From NCBI GenBank assembly GCA_037367355.1, contig CM074706.1:1426001-1490000 (forward strand): a stretch of 64,000 bases of DNA, written 5' to 3'. Below are positions 47,296 through 58,603 of the stretch, piece after piece (the first letter of the stretch is position 1; each line of letters opens with the position of its first letter). A model generated the notes under the pieces. It had not been told where the DNA came from. It ran no database searches and worked only from the letters and a program-made list of their open reading frames with translations. This DNA comes from Neoscytalidium dimidiatum (Eukaryota > Ascomycota > Dothideomycetes > Botryosphaeriales > Botryosphaeriaceae). Made by a program: the position numbers and the translations under genes.

Positions 47296-47751
47296 TCACT
47301 AAGAGGGCGCCATGACAACTGCACTTCGAGAAGCAAAGAAAGGCAACGAGAATTGAGACTCTCGAATGTAGCATTATACAACGCAGCACTTATTCTGCAG
47401 AGGCACTGAGCACCTTTCAGGAAGATCCACTCCCGCTGAAGATAATCGTCTCACACATTTTGCAAGCGAGTTCAAAGGTGCCGAGCCTCAATCAAGAAAA
47501 GCTAATATTGAACTCGCAGGTTTGTTCTCGTTGAATCTGTGATTGGCTGGTCGTGCCAGAACGACAAGCAGATTGTGGGGATTGGTGTGTTCATCCCTGC
47601 TGATGATCACTCTCAGACCCCTCAAGTTGCTCCGGTCATCGGAGTCCAAAATTAGCCCCACGTCTACACAACGCTATTACGCGTTTCGAAGCAACAGGTT
47701 TGTGCTCCTCGTATTACCAGAACAACCACACAAATCATTGACCTCGTCAAC
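47296..47751. other. Tandem spacer between MFS and OCD-like genes
   Basis: A 456-bp interval presumably holding the MFS terminator and the OCD promoter. The 146-codon frame from 47543 is out of frame with the OCD gene and runs into it. Confidence 0.5.
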
Positions 47752-48810
47752 ATGCTCATCCTGTCTGACAAAGATGTGTCTTCCATCCTCCGCGGCCTCA
47801 GCCCCGAGCATGCAGCGTTCCTTTTGCAGACTCTCTCAACCGCGCTCGCTGGTTTCACGAGGGAGAAAGAACAGAACGTCGCTGCACCGCTCATCCACCA
47901 ACCCCAGCGCACATCCATCACCACTTCCGATAAAACCACCTCACTCATCATGCCGGTATCCAACACGGCCTCACAAGCCGTGAAAGTCGTGACGATACCG
48001 CAAAAGGGACCCATCAAAGGCTCCGTCTCCATCTTCGCAGCAACTGGCGAGCTTAAAGGCGTTCTGAACGCGGCGGAGACCACCGCATTCCGGACAGCAT
48101 TGACGATCATGACGCTCCTCACCAGGTGCAAGAGTCTGCAAGTGCGAAGCTTGGTTGTTTTCGGCGCTGGGAAACAGGTCGAGTGGCACATCCGTCTTGT
48201 CCTGAAATTATTGCCCGTGGGTGGCGCGGAAGGCCTGCAGCGCATCACCGTCATCAACCGCGGCGCTGCCAGGCTCCGCGATCTAGATACTGAAGCGCTC
48301 GACGAGCTTCGCGGAACGTTCCCAGGGATCAACTTTGAGACAATTGCACAAGAGGGGAACAGCGAGTATGGCCAGCAACTGCGGATCAGATTGCAGAACT
48401 CAGATGCCATATTCTGCTGTACACCATCGACGAAACCGCATTTTGCCGCGTCAGATCTGGGGTTGGGATCCGCAAAGGCACGTTTCATCTCCCTTATTGG
48501 ATCATATAAGCCGGAGATGCAGGAGATTGATACGGAAACACTTCGTTCCGCGGCTCAAGTGTGGGTCGATTCCAAAGAAGAATGCCTCATCGAGTCCGGT
48601 GAGCTCATCCGCGCAGATGTGAAGCCAGAAGAGCTCACGGAGGTGGGAGAGCTATTTCTACAAGGGCCAGAGGCGAAGGTGGACTGCGAAGGCACGGAAT
48701 TGATCGTCTTTAAATGCGTTGGCTTTGGACTTATGGATCTTGTTATTGGAGATGCACTGCTGGATCTCGCGGAGAAGCTAGGAAAGGGAGTCAAGGTAGA
48801 TGACTTCTGA
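47752..48810 (+). CDS. Ornithine cyclodeaminase / mu-crystallin family protein
   Basis: Single exon, 352 residues, full length for the family. It begins MLILSDKDVSSIL, the usual first strand. The segment VVTIPQKGPIKGSVSIFAAT, then GVLNAAETTAFRTA, contains the substrate-loop and T-x-x-R-T-A elements. The dinucleotide-binding site is VVFGAGKQVEWHIRLVL (GAGxQ-type), followed by ITVINRG, ETIAQE and DAIFCCTPSTKPHF. The C-terminal ISLIGSYKPEMQEID replaces the common G-S-x-x-P-x-x-x-E-L/I-D motif closely. Members include ornithine cyclodeaminase, ketimine and pyrroline-carboxylate reductases and alanine dehydrogenases, so the substrate stays open. Its position just behind an exporter gene hints at specialised metabolism. 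Confidence 0.92.
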   Translation: MLILSDKDVSSILRGLSPEHAAFLLQTLSTALAGFTREKEQNVAAPLIHQPQRTSITTSDKTTSLIMPVSNTASQAVKVVTIPQKGPIKGSVSIFAATGELKGVLNAAETTAFRTALTIMTLLTRCKSLQVRSLVVFGAGKQVEWHIRLVLKLLPVGGAEGLQRITVINRGAARLRDLDTEALDELRGTFPGINFETIAQEGNSEYGQQLRIRLQNSDAIFCCTPSTKPHFAASDLGLGSAKARFISLIGSYKPEMQEIDTETLRSAAQVWVDSKEECLIESGELIRADVKPEELTEVGELFLQGPEAKVDCEGTELIVFKCVGFGLMDLVIGDALLDLAEKLGKGVKVDDF

Positions 48811-51682
48811 TGGCAGAGGGCAGCGGATAAAGAATCGTAGTTCGAATTGAAAACCTGATTTGGAGAGGGAATAGCCCATACTATAGGACGATACGCTATG
48901 AAGGCTAACTTCCTGACCCCGCTCATCTTGCCAAATCTATTTCCACATCCCAACAAACCGCCATATGCATGCACAGCGTCACCTTCTTTCTAGACTCGGA
49001 TGCCACTCGGGAAACCAGGCCTAAATTAGATAATGTCCTGAACATCGTTTCTGGATCCACCAACAGAGAACCTTATCCGTTACGAGATTTAACCTTTGCA
49101 GAATATCTTTCTTCAAACGATAATCAACCGCTATGACAGTGTTATTTGTGTGGCTTCCATTATTGAGAATTTCCCCCCACTAGCCGAAATATAAGGCATC
49201 CCATAACTGCACTCTAAGCCTTACAAAGTGATGCGATTCGTGGAGGAGCAGTTTACAATCACAGTTTGACCTCACACATTGACAATTTCATCGTCTTTTG
49301 CAAGACTCTGAGCGCCTAGCACAGATTTGTTCACAAAGATTCGTTCACGAAGCTGGTTCATAAGCGCAAAAATTATTCTCCAGAATGGTTATCAGATAAG
49401 GTACTATACTTTAATCAAATTCGAGTGTTATTTCGGCTTTTTTTTTTTTTTTCCAAGTGAGGTTAATGGCTGAAGTCACAGGATGACAACTGGGCGTGGC
49501 ATGACGAAGAAGAAAGGCATTATGTACAAAAAACACAATTGATGTACAACTGGAGGGCGGCTGGAAAAACCTACATTCACTGGCGTAAACGAAAAGCCAC
49601 TCAGTTTTAGCCTCTTTGCTGCACCAAGGTAGATCTTTCTCTGCCTCTTTGGCTGGACATGTTCCGCTGAAGGCCCGCATTGAGCTATACGACTTAGAAG
49701 TTTCCGCAGAAGTCCGAGAAATGCGATATACGGGTGGAGATATGGAGCTTCGGAGGTTAGAGGGATGCTCTGACGATGTCGTACTCGTATGGAATGTCAA
49801 AACGAGCAGATAAATCAGAGTCATTGTTTTCTCGCTATCAACTTTGAAGTGTCTCATCAAGTCCGACGTGGCCAAGTCTTGTCTTGAGTCAAGATCCGTG
49901 ACTTTCCGGATCATAGCAACGGTACTCGAAAGCAGGGTCCAGATCATCCCATGCGGGCGGTGTTGGCCACGAGTCGTGTCTATTCGTTTCAGCCTGTCCA
50001 TCTACCCGCTTCGGAGGATTTTAGACACCCAAAACCGGCAGGTACTCCGGCAAGAACAACCGTGTACCGTACGAGTCATCACGATCTGCAGCTCTCCTCT
50101 TTGATCGGAGAATTAATATCACCTATAACAACCACGCCAAGCGGTCGGTCCGAGGCCGTCGGCTAAAGCATGGATCTCGGTCTCCTTTTAAGTTTTTGAC
50201 CGGTTACTGACGTCCAGTAGCGGAGATGTCCGAGAAATTGGTGACGGCCGCCTTGAGGTTGGTATTCATGCCGGGCTTCATGAAATGCAATACTAACCAT
50301 CTTCACATCAAGTAATGCGGCGATCAATCACTCATGATGGTTGAAGGATTTCATGGCATCAACACTGGCGTGGTTTCGTCATCTTCACGTGTCCGTGATG
50401 GTTCCACGCGTCTTGGATTAGCATTATAAAATGCAACATTAAGATTGGTATATTATTAGTGCTTAATTTTGGCTCGTCCGCGTAATAGGGAAGGTTCAAA
50501 GGGGAACGGTATCAGAGTCTGGGACTTTTTACCACGAAGAGAGAGAGAGAGGGGGGTGACGTAGAAGATGTGTCTTTCATTGGCATGATATGAGAAATAA
50601 ATTATTAGAGAAGCTCTTTGCAGACGGTGTTCGGCGGAGCGAGGTGAAGCGGATGAGGCAAACCACTTTGCTCATGGCAAGGTGCTTAATGGGCCGGCCG
50701 AAGAAGCGTGTGCAAAGTTCGGAAGAATAGACACTCAGGAGATGGATTAATCTCACGGTGTGTTGAAAGGCGCCAGACTTAGCCTATAGTATCCACTTAT
50801 TGCTGCTGAATGTATCTATCGGGTCGGAATGCTCATGATAGACGTCCGTCGTGCTTCACGTAGTAATGAAACTTGCAGCACAACAGTGGCTAGGACGGGA
50901 TTGCGCTGTTTGATAACATCACCTGTCGTGGGGAAGATGCGAGGTAGTGCATTGAGAATGTCTGAACTGCTGGCTACCGGAAATTCGCAGTAAAGGTGGC
51001 AGTCATTTACTAATCGGAAAGACACAGTTGCTGTAGTGCACGTTAGTGAGGCAGATACTTACACCAGTGTTATCGTGGTGAGTTTCCGGTAGCACGCCAT
51101 GGAATCTTGCCGACTTAGACGTACAAACGCGGAAGGTCAGGTGATGTGTAGGACAGTAGAGGGCTGATAAGGTGCAGGAGGAACGTTGACTCCAGAGACG
51201 CTATAGAAATAGGGCACTACGGCCTAGCTGACGCGGATCGATGGCACCCCCGGCATGACAAGCAAAAGCTTCGCGTTGCTTCTCTAGTGTAGGCCAGACG
51301 TCAACTCGTTGAGTTAGCGGGGCCCAGTCAGGCCAATACGTGATGAAATCGCGGAAGCGTTGATGAGGGATAATTATAGGACAGCTGTTGCTGACGATGC
51401 GTGGCCAGGAGATGAAGTCTGCACGTGGAAGCTTTTGCGCTGCACCAGTGGAGGCACGTATTGAAGCTAAGGAAAGCCAACGCAGGCGAGGCGGATCGGC
51501 GCGGACGGCACCCTGGCAGGCATCGAAGCGGGCCAGGCCGCAAGGCAGCAGCGACCTAGCCCCACCCGCCAGCTCTCTCTCGAGCCGACCCTCGCCGCAT
51601 GCACACTGGACCCGAGTCACACACATAGCCGGCAAGCTCCATTATCGAGGTCCATAATTCATTGAGCACGAATCCTTCTGCC
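48811..51682. other. Intergenic, 2.9 kb, no gene recognised
   Basis: AT-rich between about 49.0 and 51.1 kb with a T15 tract near 49440 and a GA repeat near 50540. A 196-codon minus-strand frame at 49411-50001 begins and ends in low-complexity sequence and has no domain. GGACCCGAGT at 51608-51617, just past the MFS stop codon, matches part of the cluster element. Confidence 0.4.
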
Positions 51683-53014
51683 TCAGACCCGCTTCGCCCC
51701 GCTTCCTCCATGCGCTACCCGCGCCGCCATGAACAGCGCCCCTCCCACGATCATGGTCACACCGCAGAACACCTGCAGATACCTGTAGTCGCCATCATCG
51801 GCCCCAATCAGTGCTCCCGCGATGGGTTGCCCGATCAGCACTGCCGGCGATGCCACCAAGTACACGGCCCCCATGTACACCCCCAGGCGCGTCATGTCGG
51901 AACACACCTGCGCGATCAGTGCAGGCACCATGGCCACGAACGTGCCCGACGACACGCCGTAGAGCGCTGAAAAGACCAGGTTCGGCGCGTTGGATCGAGC
52001 CGGGATCCAGAGCGCCAGCACAATCACTGCCGATGCGACGCTGGTCGCGATCATCACGTTGAAGCGCCCGTATCGGTCTCCGAGCCAGCCGGGGATGATG
52101 CGGCCAAAGATGCTGCATACCGCTTTGGTCAGCACTGTGTTGCAGCAGGAAGGGAGAGGTGCCTGACCTGGTCGCGCTCAAGATTGTCAGCGTGTAACTG
52201 GCCAAATGCGTCGACATGCCGCGATGCACCGATTCTGTGACGAGGTAGTTGTAGGGGATGAAGACACCGGCGAAGAAGAAGAAGCTGGCCGCTGCAAGTA
52301 GTAGCACTGCCTTCTCTCGAAGCGGCTTCAAGAATTCGCCCACCCGGAAAGGCTTGGGCTTGTGGTCAAGACGCGACTCCACCGTGACCACGGCCACGAC
52401 TAGTAACCCTAGGAACATGAAGGCGACGATGCGGATCGTCCAAGCAAAACCGACGTCCTCGAATAAGCGCGGGATCATGACGCTGGATGACGGTCAGCCT
52501 TGAGTGCGGTTGCGGGCAGGGTCACTTACGTTCCAACGAGTGCGCCAACGCCTGATCCGGATGAAACAACTCCCATGGCCAGCGCACGGCGTTTCGTAAA
52601 CCAGGTGCCAACGGCAGTATTACCGCCCCAAAACAAGGCACTGGCGCCAGCAGCACTGCAGACCGACTGCGCGAGGAAGAACTGGTAGTACTCGTTCGAC
52701 AGCGACACCATCATCAGGCCGAAGACATGCAGGAACGTCCCCCCAATGATGAGTCCGCGGGGGCCGTAGCTGTCAAATATTTTGCCGCAGACTGGGGCTC
52801 CGCCAAACATCATGAAGGTCTCGGTGGCAGGGATCCATGCGACCGCGCTGGGCGAATACTCGCTCAGTTGGTGGATCTGGTAGTAGTCTTGGAACAAGCC
52901 GATGCAGGTGATCCAGCCGAAGCTGGTGAACAGGCAGCACCACGCACCCGCGACCACCACCCAGCCACGCGGGGTCTCGGGCTCTTGCAGTGCAGCCATG
53001 GAGAAGGGAACCAA
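51683..53014 (-). CDS. MFS transporter, monocarboxylate-porter type
   Basis: Three exons, 53014-52530, 52482-52168 and 52112-51683, joined in frame, give 409 residues, or 404 if the ATG at 52999 is used. The N-terminal pattern PRGWVVVAGAWCCLFTSFGW, then GLFQDYYQIHQLSEYSPSAV and AWIPATETFMMFGGAPVCGK, is the signature of fungal monocarboxylate-permease-like (MCT/MCH) MFS proteins, as is YGPRGLIIGG and SIFGRIIPGWLGDRYGR at the start of the second half. About 12 transmembrane helices are expected. In clusters such carriers move acidic metabolites or precursors. It lies 125 bp downstream of the SDR gene on the same strand and carries the 13-bp element at 53074-53086 upstream of its start. Confidence 0.92.
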
Positions 53015-53073
53015 GATGTCGAGAGAGAAGATGGAAGAGGACGAGGCGAGTATGTATATGTGGGCTTAAATTT

Positions 53074-53086
53074 TACTCGGGTCCGC
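53074..53086 (-). promoter_or_regulatory. Candidate cluster regulatory element, copy 1
   Basis: On the minus strand this reads GCGGACCCGAGTA, 60-72 bp upstream of the MFS start at 53014. The same 13 bases occur at 54135-54147. It contains CGG-N2-CCG, compatible with a zinc-cluster dimer site. Confidence 0.5.
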
Positions 53087-53139
53087 TTGATTTTCCAGTT
53101 GCTTATATATCGATCTACCTTACGCCCGGCATTCCGTAT

Positions 53140-53987
53140 TTACGCCATACCTCCGTTGACACGCACAATCTGACCCGACACCCAAGGAGCACTGCTAAGA
53201 TACACAATCGTAGACGCAACATCCTCCGGCGTGCCGATGCGGTTGAAGGGGTTGAATCCGGCAATCATCTTCAGCATCTCCTCGCTCTTACCTCTGTAGA
53301 ACAGCTCTGTGCCAGTGGGTCCTGGGGCGACAGCGTTGACGAAAATGCCCTTGCGACCCAAATCCTTGCTGAGAACTCGTGTAATTTGCTCGACGGCGCC
53401 CTTGGTGGAGTTGTAGAGTAGGTAAGGCGGGGCGACGGTTGACGCGGTCGTCAGCGTCGTCGAGAGGAGCACGATGTGGGAGCCAGAGCTCATGTGCGGG
53501 ACGGCATGCTGGAAGAAGTCAGACGCTGTGGAAATTTTCCATTTTCAAGTTCTTTTTTTTTTCAAAACAAGGGAAGAGATTTTGTTTTTTTAAAAAAAAA
53601 ACCGAGGAAGCATACCTGGCAGAGGAAGTAGGGTCCCTTGACATTGAGGTTGAAGGCGGCGTCGAAGTCGGCTTCAGTGGTGTTCGCGAGATCCTTCATA
53701 GGCAACACGCCTGCGTTTGCAACCAGCACGTCAATGCGGCCAAAGCGCTTGACGGTAGCCTGGACCAACTCTGCTGCGCCTGCGACGGACCCGGCGTCAG
53801 CCTTCACAGCGTAGGCCTTGTCCTCGCCCAGCTTCTGCACCAGCTCCGCGGCGCTGGCCTCGTCCGAGTTGTAATTGACCACGACCGAGGCGCCGGCTGC
53901 GCCGAGGGCCAGGGCTGTGGCACGTCCAATGCCCTTGGAGGCGCCGGTCACGAGAGCAATCTTGCCAGTAAGAGAGAGGGAGGCCAT
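53140..53987 (-). CDS. Short-chain dehydrogenase/reductase (SDR)
   Basis: Two exons, 53987-53616 and 53508-53140, both phase 0, give 246 residues. The classical SDR features are all present: KIALVTGASKGIGRATALAL (TGxxxGxG), DVLVANAGV (NAG), HIVLLSTT with the catalytic Ser, and YLLYNSTKGAV with the Y-x-x-x-K pair, then APGPTGTELF and the C-terminal VSGQIVRVNGG. This is an NADP(H)-type cytosolic reductase close to versicolorin/tetrahydroxynaphthalene-reductase-like or 3-oxoacyl-ACP-reductase-like enzymes; the substrate is unknown. The 107-bp intron is rich in T and A homopolymers. The gene starts 374 bp from the divergent GMC oxidoreductase and probably shares its promoter. Confidence 0.94.
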
Positions 53988-54361
53988 GTTGGTGGTGGTG
54001 GAAAGTGGCTGTGTTTGGTTGCGAAGGTTGCAAGATGGGAGCAAGAGTACGAGAGATGGGCTGAGATGTGTGCAGGTCTTCTGCTGGCAGGTCCTGGGGC
54101 GAAGCCATGGCGAGCCTTTATGCTGCTCCGCACGGCGGACCCGAGTAGAGCCAGGCACATGTATAAAACTTGCGGATCCAGCTGCAGGGTGCTGCAAGGT
54201 TCACCTATCACGTCCGTCTTACGCGCTCCGCTCTCCTGGGACGGTCCACTGTCGATCGCTCAGTCTTACTGCAGCTCTGCGCTCATTCCGCCCTGTCGTT
54301 TCCCGAATCCGGTTAGCTCTGCTGTTTCCGCCCCGCCAGTTCCCTTCTTCCGCCTCGCACG
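53988..54361. promoter_or_regulatory. Bidirectional SDR/GMC promoter
   Basis: A 374-bp interval between two divergent starts. It contains the 13-bp element at 54135-54147 and, 15 bp further on, a TATAAAA at 54162-54168 facing the GMC gene. Short distance and shared element imply joint control. Confidence 0.65.
54135..54147 (+). promoter_or_regulatory. Candidate cluster regulatory element, copy 2
   Basis: GCGGACCCGAGTA is identical to the copy upstream of the MFS gene and is extended on the 3' side by G, giving ACCCGAGTAG as found upstream of the Zn2Cys6 gene. It lies 148-160 bp from the SDR start and 215-227 bp from the GMC start. Confidence 0.55.
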
Positions 54362-56379
54362 ATGGCTACCCGGCGACTTCTCTCAGCCGCGCTTGTCTGC
54401 CTTTGTGGCACAGTTGCCGCCGCGCCGATGTTGCCGCCCGTCGGGTCCTACTTCGGGCAGCCAGGCCGGTCGTACACGTTCGATTACATTGTCGTCGGTG
54501 GCGGGCAAGCTGGTCTCACTGTAGCAGCGCGCCTGGCGGAGAACGCGTCCCTGCATGTGGGCGTGATCGAAGCTGGCACGTTCTACGAGTTGACCAATAG
54601 CAACCACAGCGAAATCCCCGCCATGGCTGTTGAATACGCGGGCAAGGCCGTCGATGACTGGCAGCCCGGCATCGACTGGGGTTTTGTCACCACTCCGCAG
54701 GAAGTGAGTGCGTGCTAAGCTAGTTTACGTGCTGACACTGACGACGGTTTGGCAGTCGTTGCTCAATGCATCTGTGCACTATCCGCGGGGGAAGTGCCTT
54801 GGTGGGAACTCCGCCCGCAACTACATGACCTGTAAGTCGCCGCTGCCGTCGCTGGCCCGGCCCGCTTTTAGGCTGTTCTGACCCCAGCGCAGATCATCCG
54901 GGCACCGTTGGCTCCTATCAGATGTGGGCAGATGAGGTGGGCGACGACAGCTACACCTTTGAAAATTTCTGGCCCTACTTCGTCAAGAGCCAAAACTTCA
55001 CCCCGCCCGACGCCTCGCGCCGCTTCGCCAATGCCACGCCTCGCTACGATGCCGATGTCCTTGGCACCGATGGCCCGCTATCTGTCATCTTCCCGAACTA
55101 CGCTGGTGCTTTTGGCACTTGGGTCGAGAAGGGTCTTGCCGCGGTTGGAATCAACCCTATCGACAGCTTCCAGAACGGCCGGCTCATCGGCTCCGGCTAC
55201 GCGCTTGCCACTATCAACTACGATACAAATCTCCGCGACAGCTCTGAGACGGCTTTCCTGCGGCCCGCCTTGCAGAACCCGGTCCCGAACCTGGTCGTCT
55301 TTCCAAACACCTTGGCCAAGCGCGTGCTGTTTGACGCCAACAAGAAGGCCATCGGCGTAGAGGTTGATACTGATGGGCTTATTTACACGATCAACGCCAC
55401 CTCTGAAGTCGTACTTTCTGCCGGCTCTTTTCAGTCTCCCCAGCTCCTCATGGTCTCGGGTATCGGCCCGGCGGAGACGCTGCAGAAGCACGGTATCGAA
55501 GTCCTTGCTGATCGCCCTGGCGTGGGCCAGAATATGTCGGATCACGTTCTCTTTGGCACTGCCTATCGTGTCAACGTGAACACAAGCTCTTCGTTTGCCT
55601 ATGGCGACAACCTTCAAGTCGCGATCGAGCAGTTCCACGAGGGCCACGGACCTCTGACAAGCCCCAATGTGGACATGTTCGGATGGGAGAAGCTGCCACG
55701 AAACTCCTCCAGCTTCACTGACAGCAATCTTGCTGATCTCGCCTATTTCTCCTCAGATTGGCCTGAAATTGAGTACATTGCTCCCGGTGCTTACTTTGGG
55801 TACTCGGAGAACTACCAGGTTGGGGCTCCCACCGACGGCTACAACTACGCAAGCGTCATTGCCGGTATGGTAGCTACTCTCTCTCGCGGAACCGTCGACA
55901 TTGCATCTGCCGACACGGCCGATCTCCCCATCATCAACCCAAACTGGCTCTCGCATCCCACCGACAAGGCTCAAGCCATTGCTGCTTTCAAGCGCACACG
56001 TGCTATTTGGAAGGCGGCCGCAATGGAGGACCTACGCATTGGCGATGAGTACTTCCCCGGTACCGCTGATGTCTCGACCGATGAAGAGATCTGGAACTTC
56101 ATCCAGCGTAGCTTCAACACAATTTTCCATGCCGCCTGCACGTGCCGCATGGGCCGTATTGATGATCCTAATGCTGTTGTTGACACCAAAGCCCGTGTTA
56201 TTGGAGTGTCGGGTCTGCGTGTCGTGGATGCCTCGTCCATGGCGCTTCTGCCTCCTGGACACCCGATGTCCACCATCTGTAAGCCGTACCACTTATGGTC
56301 AGTCGTTGCTGATTGCTAACTACTTTGCACAGACGCCCTTGCGGAGAAGATTGCTGAGGACATTTTGCAAGGGAGATAG
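54362..56379 (+). CDS. Secreted GMC oxidoreductase (FAD-dependent)
   Basis: Four exons, 54362-54703, 54756-54831, 54893-56278 and 56333-56379, join in frame to 616 residues. A signal peptide covers about residues 1-21. The FAD motif DYIVVGGGQAGLTVAARLAE is followed by signature 1 (PRGKCLGGNSARNYM) and signature 2 (GSFQSPQLLMVSGIGP). The C-terminal HAACTCRMG and PPGHPMSTIYALAEK hold the two catalytic-site positions, here His and His, as in aryl-alcohol-oxidase-like enzymes. Several N-x-S/T sites fit a secreted glycoprotein. Such enzymes oxidise alcohols, sugars or cluster intermediates outside the cytosol (PatE of patulin synthesis is one known case). The substrate is open. It is divergent from the SDR gene and likely coregulated with it. 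Confidence 0.94.
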
Positions 56380-57207
56380 TTTCCATATGTCTGCGCCATT
56401 TTGTTAATTCTTAATTTGAGTTTTTTTTTTTCTTCTTTCTTACACTAGTCAAACTTGTCTGAGATGTGCTTGTCATGCACGTCTGCTTGTTTTTTTTTTT
56501 TTTTGAGATTTTCAATCTATTCCGAACTCGTACATACTTGCACGGGCGCGCCCTTCATATGCTGCAGAAACTTTCTTGTCAATGAAACACGCGTACATAC
56601 TAAGAGATCTGCGTTCTAAAAATGCCATCTACAGCCACTCTACTCTGACTTGTACAGAGTTCGTAACTCGGATTATATATGTGTGTAATACACGCGTAAA
56701 ACTTTGCTCGATTATCCAATACCTTGCATATCACGATCCCCTTTTTTCTACCCTTACTTCAAGAGGTTTTAGGGAGGGGTTATATTTGTTGAGGTATTTA
56801 AAAAGCGCCGTGTTTCGCTACTTATAGTTCGAATCCTACTTATCACGAGTAGATCGAGCAGTTTCAATGACTTAAGATCTCACTTTATCAACTGACCACC
56901 AATGGGCTCTTGCGCGATTTGTGTTGCTTATTAGAGCTACCACGTGTACTTATGAATCTTGCGCTATTATCTCCAGGGAATATGCTCATAATTCGTGACG
57001 ATAAGACTTCCAGCCACCAACAGCCTGATTGAGACACAGCTTCGTCAGACGCGGGCGCAGTCTAGCTGCTTGATTTGCTAGATGAGCTGGGGCATTCTCG
57101 GGGTCATATTATTCGAAGTTCCAAGCATATACACGTTAATTCGGTGACTGGGTATTCTACATAACTACGAGTTTATCTATGTACTGTACATCCAACAGGA
57201 ACGCTCA
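56380..57207. other. Convergent intergenic spacer
   Basis: AT-rich spacer of 828 bp with T-runs at about 56419 and 56491. The GTTCGAATCC-like string near 56827 lacks a T-stem and is not a tRNA. Confidence 0.5.
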
Positions 57208-58603
57208 TCAACCTAGCGACATCGGCTCACCGCTATCAGCCTCAATCTTAAATTGCGTCTGTGACTCTAGCAGCATGCCGAGCATACGGTGGAGAAAAGT
57301 CGACGAAGCACCCTCCAATTGCAACGTAACCTTGAGCGACTTGTTGGACGCGTTGGAACCGGAATCTGAAGCCGAGACGCTGCCGCAGTCCGCACCAGTA
57401 CCCTCTTGAGGAATTGTTATCGTGGAAGCGGCAATTCCACCAAATTCTCCCTCCCAGGGCAGGATATCATTTGACTCGAGATTACTCGTGGCCTGCCCCG
57501 AGTAGGCATCATCCAACTCCCAGGGCAGGACATTGTAAGTGTCCAGGTCCGGTTGGATGTTGAGGTATGGGTCGACATCGGTGAGGCCATCCAATGCGGA
57601 CTCCTGCGGAGAGCACTGGTCTAGACCGGTATCCAGGCCCACCATGGCCGAGTCGTCAGCGACGGCTAGTGCCGTCGGATAGCCGCCCTCTTCAGTCATT
57701 TCAGGCGAAGATAGGGAGAACGAGAAAGCGTCGAAATGCGCCAAGGAGCTGTTTGAGGACATACTCGGCCCCGTCGGATCGATCAGCATTCCGAGATCGT
57801 CAGGGCTGGACGAGCCTTCCCTGCTCGGAGTCTCGGAGGCGTCTGCACCGGGAGTGCTTTGGGGTCTTTGACCACGCCGCCGCGTGATAATGCTGTATCT
57901 GTGCGTTTGATTGCTTTTTAGCCGCGGCTCCACGCAGGAACGTGGCTTGCGGGCCAACGGGGATACGCACCTATTCTTGATATCCGTTGTGGAGCGCCGA
58001 GGAAAGGCTCGCTCCGCGATAGTCTTCCAACTCTTGCCGTACTTGGTGATGGCTTCCATCAAGCATGCGTCGTCGTCTTGGCTCCATTCGCTGCGGTCTA
58101 CGTCCGGGTCGAGAGAGTGGTGCCACCGCTTTGCGCATTCTGGGTACCCGACGGCCGTCAATAACTGATCTCTTCGCAAGGGAAAATGTCAGTGCACTCA
58201 CGTTCTGCGTTGCGGGTTCTCACGACCTGTGCCACCTGGGCCCATCTGCAGCCGTGTTGTAGTACCGCCTGTCGCAGAGCCTCGTCCTCCTCGCCGTTCC
58301 ATGCACCTTTGTTGATTCGAGTGCATATCTTGTTCCACCGTTTGCGGCAATCTTTGTTCGACCTGCCTGGTATCCTCATTGCTATCCGCTTCCAGTCACT
58401 CGGGCAGCCGTCCTTCGCTATATAGGTGATGGTCAATAAAATGGAGCCTTGTTTTTCCCGGTGCTCTGGCTCGACATACATTGGAGCTCCGCTTCGAGGC
58501 GGAGAATATCGTCCTCCTCACGAGTCCACTTGCGGCGGGCTGCCGCAGAGGTCGCAGCGGGGCTCGATGGCATTGCACAGTCTTCAATTAGTCCGTTGGT
58601 CAT
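57208..58603 (-). CDS. Three-repeat (R1R2R3) Myb-like transcription factor
   Basis: Four exons, 58603-58480, 58417-58202, 58139-57971 and 57898-57208, join in frame to 399 residues. Three SANT/Myb repeats follow one another: R1 with RRKWTREEDDIL, then SDWKRIAMRIPGRSNKDCRK and RWNKI; R2 with KGAWNGEEDEALRQAVLQHG, then WAQVAQVVRTRNAEQCAKRW; R3 with SEWSQDDDACLMEAITKYGK, then SWKTIAERAFPRRSTTDIKN and R. The exon joins fall inside the repeats, and the conserved Trp or hydrophobic spacing is kept across them, which supports the gene model. The C-terminal 220 residues are acidic, Ser/Asp-rich and hydrophobic-patched (YNVLPWELDD, NDILPWEGEF), typical of an activation region. It is tandem with the Zn2Cys6 gene upstream. 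Confidence 0.9.

Noticed and set aside
49411..50001. 196-codon minus-strand frame
   Set aside because: No domain, ends in a Lys run from a T-tract, and lies in AT-rich gene-poor DNA.
53439..54524. 361-codon plus-strand frame
   Set aside because: Runs antisense through the SDR gene and its promoter into the first GMC exon in a wrong frame.
56820..56845. GTTCGAATCC-like string suggesting a tRNA T-arm
   Set aside because: The flanks cannot form a T-stem, and no acceptor or anticodon arm is present.
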